The notes below the pieces were generated by a model that was not told where the DNA came from, made no database searches, and saw only the letters and a program-made list of their open reading frames with translations. Shown in pieces: positions 5,483-7,635 of a stretch of 7,635 nucleotides of DNA. The DNA comes from Candidatus Symbiobacter sp. Its GTDB lineage: Bacteria; Pseudomonadota; Alphaproteobacteria; Elsterales; Elsteraceae. The stretch is taken from the NCBI GenBank assembly GCA_030054015.1, contig JASGCR010000096.1:1-7635 (forward strand). Reading direction: 5' to 3'. Each line of letters starts with the position of its first letter. The first letter of the stretch is position 1. Position numbers and translations under genes: made by a program.

Positions 5483-5929
5483 ATGCCCGCCCGCTTCATG
5501 GCTGTGGCCCTGGCCGAAGCCGCCGCCGCCGCCCGTCGCCACGAAGTGCCGGTGGGGGCCGTGATCGTCGCCCCAGATGGGAAAATCATTGCGCAAAACG
5601 GCAATCGCTGTGTCGAACTCTCCGACCCCACCGCCCATGCCGAGTTTTTGGTGATGCGGCAGGCGGCGAGCCAATTATCATGTACTTATTTGGATCAATG
5701 TGACCTTTATGTCACATTGGAACCTTGCGCCCTGTGTGCCGCCGCGATTGGGCTGTTTCGCATTCGGCGGGTCTATTTTGGTGCCTATGACCCCAAAGGC
5801 GGGGCGATTGAGCATGGGGCGCGGATATTTTCCCATCCCGCCGCCCATTGGCAGCCGGAGATATATGGCGGTCTGCAAGAAACGGATTGTGCCGCCCTTT
5901 TGCGAAATTTCTTTCACGCGCGGCGATAA
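5468..5929 (+). CDS. tadA: tRNA-specific adenosine deaminase
   Basis: TadA deaminates the wobble adenosine of tRNA-Arg(ACG) to inosine so that CGU, CGC and CGA codons are read; it is normally essential. The zinc-dependent cytidine/deoxycytidylate deaminase core is intact: EVPVGAVIV near residues 26-34, TAHAEF with zinc ligand H57 and proton shuttle E59, and the PCALC motif with zinc ligands C87 and C90. TadA-type features follow: RIRRVYFGAYDPKGGAIEHG and the C-terminal CAALLRNFFHARR. The 153-aa length is typical. I place the start at ATG 5468; ATG 5483 also fits. The frame extends up to 5384 inside aroC, but those residues do not resemble TadA. No Shine-Dalgarno is visible in the C-rich junction, so translation is probably coupled to aroC, which ends 13 bases before. 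A guanine deaminase-like relative is less likely given the motif order. Confidence 0.93.
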   Translation: MTLSPMPARFMAVALAEAAAAARRHEVPVGAVIVAPDGKIIAQNGNRCVELSDPTAHAEFLVMRQAASQLSCTYLDQCDLYVTLEPCALCAAAIGLFRIRRVYFGAYDPKGGAIEHGARIFSHPAAHWQPEIYGGLQETDCAALLRNFFHARR

Positions 5930-5953
5930 TTTGCAAAATAAGGCAATTTATGC

Positions 5954-5982
5954 GTGACAAGGTCGGATTTATCCATTAACGT
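5954..5982 (+). promoter_or_regulatory. Possible promoter of the binding-protein gene
   Basis: GTGACA (5954-5959), five of six matches to the -35 consensus, is followed after 17 bases by TAACGT (5977-5982), three of six matches to the -10. Overlapping its end is a small inverted repeat, GTTTC-N5-GAAAC (5981-5995), placed where a repressor could act. Both calls are weak, but this 105-base gap separates a tRNA-modification gene from an unrelated transport gene and a promoter is expected. Confidence 0.3.
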
Positions 5983-6034
5983 TTCCTTACGAAACTTGAT
6001 TTCGCTTTTATCCCGCTCAATCTTCGGAGGAAAA

Positions 6035-7351
6035 ATGAAAAGCTTAATAAAATCTTTGCTGGGGGCGGCTTGCCTTGTGGCCTTTGCCGTGCCAGCCGCT
6101 GCCGAAACCACCCTGACCATCGCCACGGTTAATAATGGCGACATGATTCGCATGGAAAAATTATCCGGCGAATTCACCAAAGCCAATCCCGATATCAAAT
6201 TAAATTGGGTGACGCTCGAAGAAAACGTGTTGCGGCAAAAAGTCACCACCGACATCGCCACCAAAGCCGGTCAATTTGACATTTTGACCATCGGCACGTA
6301 CGAAGTACCCATTTGGTCCAAGAAAAATTGGTTGGTCGCTTTGGATAATTTGGGGCCGGATTACGATGTCGATGATTTGCTGCCCGCCATTCGCGGCGGC
6401 TTGTCGATGAAGGGTACCCTCTATGCCGCGCCGTTCTATGGCGAAAGCTCGATGGTGATGTACCGCACCGATTTGATGAAAAAAGCCGGCCTGAAAATGC
6501 CCGATGCACCGACCTGGGACTTTATCGCCAAAGCCGCCGCCGCCATGACCGACAAAAAGAATGAAGTGTACGGCGTGTGTTTGCGCGGCAAAGCCGGTTG
6601 GGGCGAAAATATTGCCTTTTTATCCGCGATGGCCAATTCTTATGGCGCACGTTGGTTTGACGAAAACTGGCAACCGCAATTTAACTCGCCGGAATGGAAG
6701 AAAACCCTTACCTCCTATCTCGATATGATGAATAATTCGGGGCCGGTGGGCGCGTCTTCCAATGGTTTTAACGAAAACCTGGCGCTGTTCAATGCGGGCA
6801 AATGCGGTATGTGGATTGATGCCACCGTCGCCGCCTCGTTCGTGACCAACCCCAAAGAGTCAAAAGTGGCCGACAAGGTTGGTTTCGCTTTGGCTCCGGA
6901 TAATGGCCTGGGCAAACGCGGCAATTGGTTGTGGGCTTGGTCGCTGGCCATTCCCGCCGGATCGCAAAAAATCGATGCCGCCTCGAAATTTATCGCCTGG
7001 GCGACCGGCAAAAGCTACGCCAAATTGGTGGCCGAAAAAGAAGGTTGGGCCAATGTTCCCCCCGGCACCCGCACGTCACTTTACAAAAACCCCGAATACT
7101 TAAAGGCGGCGGCTTTTGCCAAAATGACGCTTGATTCGATCAATTCCGCCGACCCCACCCGTCCGACCGTGAAACCGGTGCCGTATGTTGGGGTGCAATT
7201 CGTCGCCATTCCCGAATTCCAAGGGATTGGCACCAGTGTCGGACAAATCTTCTCGGCTGCTTTGGCGGGGACGAAAACCGCCGATGCCGCCTTGGCTGAA
7301 GCCCAAGACGTGACGATGCGGGAAATGCAAAAAGGCGGCTACATAAAGTAG
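6035..7351 (+). CDS. Sugar/polyol ABC transporter periplasmic substrate-binding protein
   Basis: This is the periplasmic ligand receptor of a family 1 (carbohydrate) ABC importer. It would capture a sugar or sugar alcohol and deliver it to two membrane permeases driven by an ATPase. A Sec signal peptide is clear: MKSLIKSLLG, a hydrophobic core, then Ala-Ala-Ala with cleavage predicted before E24. C13 is not in a proper lipobox, since Gly occupies -3. The mature start TLTIATVNNGDMIRM and the segment WVTLEENVLRQKVTTDIAT resemble alphaproteobacterial sorbitol/mannitol-binding proteins of the SmoE/MtlE type, so a polyol is the likeliest ligand; this is by recollection of the family. FDILTIGTYEVPIW, YAAPFYGESSMVMYR and the Trp-rich GNWLWAWSLAIPAGS are typical of the fold. 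The 438-aa length is normal. GGAGG four bases before ATG 6035 fixes the start; the upstream extension to 5954 lacks a signal sequence. No permease or ATPase gene is visible downstream. Confidence 0.93.
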   Translation: MKSLIKSLLGAACLVAFAVPAAAETTLTIATVNNGDMIRMEKLSGEFTKANPDIKLNWVTLEENVLRQKVTTDIATKAGQFDILTIGTYEVPIWSKKNWLVALDNLGPDYDVDDLLPAIRGGLSMKGTLYAAPFYGESSMVMYRTDLMKKAGLKMPDAPTWDFIAKAAAAMTDKKNEVYGVCLRGKAGWGENIAFLSAMANSYGARWFDENWQPQFNSPEWKKTLTSYLDMMNNSGPVGASSNGFNENLALFNAGKCGMWIDATVAASFVTNPKESKVADKVGFALAPDNGLGKRGNWLWAWSLAIPAGSQKIDAASKFIAWATGKSYAKLVAEKEGWANVPPGTRTSLYKNPEYLKAAAFAKMTLDSINSADPTRPTVKPVPYVGVQFVAIPEFQGIGTSVGQIFSAALAGTKTADAALAEAQDVTMREMQKGGYIK

Positions 7352-7375
7352 CTGGCATAGATGCCGATAATGAGT

Positions 7376-7441
7376 CGTCATTCCCCGTCAATTTTTACCG
7401 CATCGCGGCAAAAATTGATCGGGGAATCCCCCAGGAGTTTT
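7376..7441 (+). repeat. CGTCATT...CCCAGGAGTTTT hairpin element, copy B
   Basis: ATTCCCCG (7380-7387) pairs with CGGGGAAT (7420-7427). Inside this TCAATTTTT (7388-7396) pairs with AAAAATTGA (7410-7418), and CCGC (7398-7401) with GCGG (7405-7408). The ends match copy A at 254-319. It starts 24 bases after the binding-protein stop, and as the strongest hairpin there it may stabilise or end that transcript, though no T tract follows. Confidence 0.85.
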
Positions 7442-7451
7442 GGGAATAATG

Positions 7452-7470
7452 TTCCTGGAGGATGACGCTC
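7452..7470 (+). repeat. Hairpin-less copy of the same element
   Basis: TTCCTGGAGGATGACGCTC joins the two ends of the copy A element as read on the plus strand (CTCCTGGGGGAT and TGACGCTC) with the internal hairpin missing. It is in opposite orientation to copy B, and TCCTGG (7453-7458) can pair with CCAGGA (7431-7436). Confidence 0.6.
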
Positions 7471-7510
7471 TACTTATTCAGACGTTCCTTAAGGAAGGTC
7501 TGAATAAGTA
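7471..7510. repeat. 40-bp near-perfect palindrome, TACTTATTCAG family
   Basis: The arms TACTTATTCAGACGTTCCTT (7471-7490) and its inverted partner (7491-7510) match at 19 of 20 positions; the only mismatch involves 7484. It is the best-preserved member of the family seen at 35-74, 233-253 and 331-352. Confidence 0.92.
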
Positions 7511-7517
7511 CTTTAGA

Positions 7518-7545
7518 CCCCCCCTTCCTGCTTAGGAAGGGGGGG
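7518..7545. repeat. C7/G7 perfect hairpin
   Basis: C7TTCCT (7518-7529) pairs perfectly over 12 bp with AGGAAG7 (7534-7545) around GCTT. It resembles the truncated palindrome at 1-21 and lies seven bases from the 40-bp palindrome, as the left copy lies 13 bases from its own. Confidence 0.88.
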
Positions 7546-7547
7546 AT

Positions 7548-7590
7548 AGAAAAGCTTGAATTTTTTGCTAAAAAAATTCTAAGCTTTTCT
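7548..7590. repeat. Long AT-rich hairpin with AAGCTT arms
   Basis: AGAAAAGCTT (7548-7557) pairs with AAGCTTTTCT (7581-7590), and GAATTTTTT (7558-7566) pairs with AAAAAATTC (7571-7579), giving about 19 bp with one bulged T (7580) and a four-base loop. Together with the preceding C7/G7 hairpin it makes a continuous structured block. The rest of 7591-7635 shows only a 10-bp palindrome, TCTGATCAGA (7617-7626), and no gene. Confidence 0.85.
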
Positions 7591-7635
7591 TGGGGGGGTT
7601 GGTGCAAGATATTGATTCTGATCAGATTTTTACCA

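Noticed and set aside
5954..6034. Upstream extension of the binding protein
   Set aside because: The strong GGAGG and the Sec signal peptide both place the start at 6035; the extension would bury the signal peptide.
6035..6103. Lipoprotein signal at C13 of the binding protein
   Set aside because: Position -3 is Gly rather than Leu/Val/Ile, and a good Ala-Ala-Ala cleavage site follows ten residues later.
7352..7635. Insertion sequence in the right flank
   Set aside because: No transposase frame or target-site duplication is visible; the stretch is fully explained by short palindromic repeats.

Overview
The window looks like chromosomal DNA of an alphaproteobacterium, most like Rhodospirillales or a relative. 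The evidence is PdxH ending in an LYP tail, a zinc-finger-less DnaJ beside fabI and aroC, an alphaproteobacterial-type TadA, and a polyol-type ABC substrate-binding protein. Taxonomy is inferred from protein resemblance only. Six well-recognised genes and two unrecognised ORFs are present.

Layout. Positions 1-349 hold no gene but are packed with dispersed palindromic repeats. pdxH (350-1087, minus) makes the last enzyme of pyridoxal phosphate synthesis. It diverges across a 190-base gap from a CbpA/DnaJ-type co-chaperone (1278-2366) followed by fabI (2409-3278), the NADH enoyl-ACP reductase of fatty acid synthesis. Next come two unrecognised ORFs: 70 aa at 3402-3614 and 198-200 aa ending at 4304. 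They lie behind two tandem TTGACA boxes, the first overlapping the fabI stop codon. Then aroC (chorismate synthase, 4345-5454, TTG start) and tadA (tRNA adenosine deaminase, 5468-5929) follow closely. An extracytoplasmic sugar/polyol-binding protein (6035-7351) completes the genes, and 7352-7635 is again repeat-rich and gene-free.

How it fits together. pdxH, dnaJ-like, fabI, aroC and tadA are housekeeping functions without a shared pathway; from memory, pdxH-dnaJ-fabI-aroC is a recurring alphaproteobacterial neighbourhood. The two unknown ORFs interrupt it and carry their own apparent promoter, so they look like an accessory insertion. The binding protein would normally work with membrane and ATPase subunits, but none is visible in the 284 bases downstream.

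The most unusual features are the repeats. Related palindrome families bracket the gene block in mirror-image order. One element occurs with two different hairpin cores and once without its hairpin. The divergent pdxH and dnaJ-like genes each contain an in-frame 12-bp tandem repeat. I see no CRISPR array, tRNA, rRNA, transposase or clearly new defence system.
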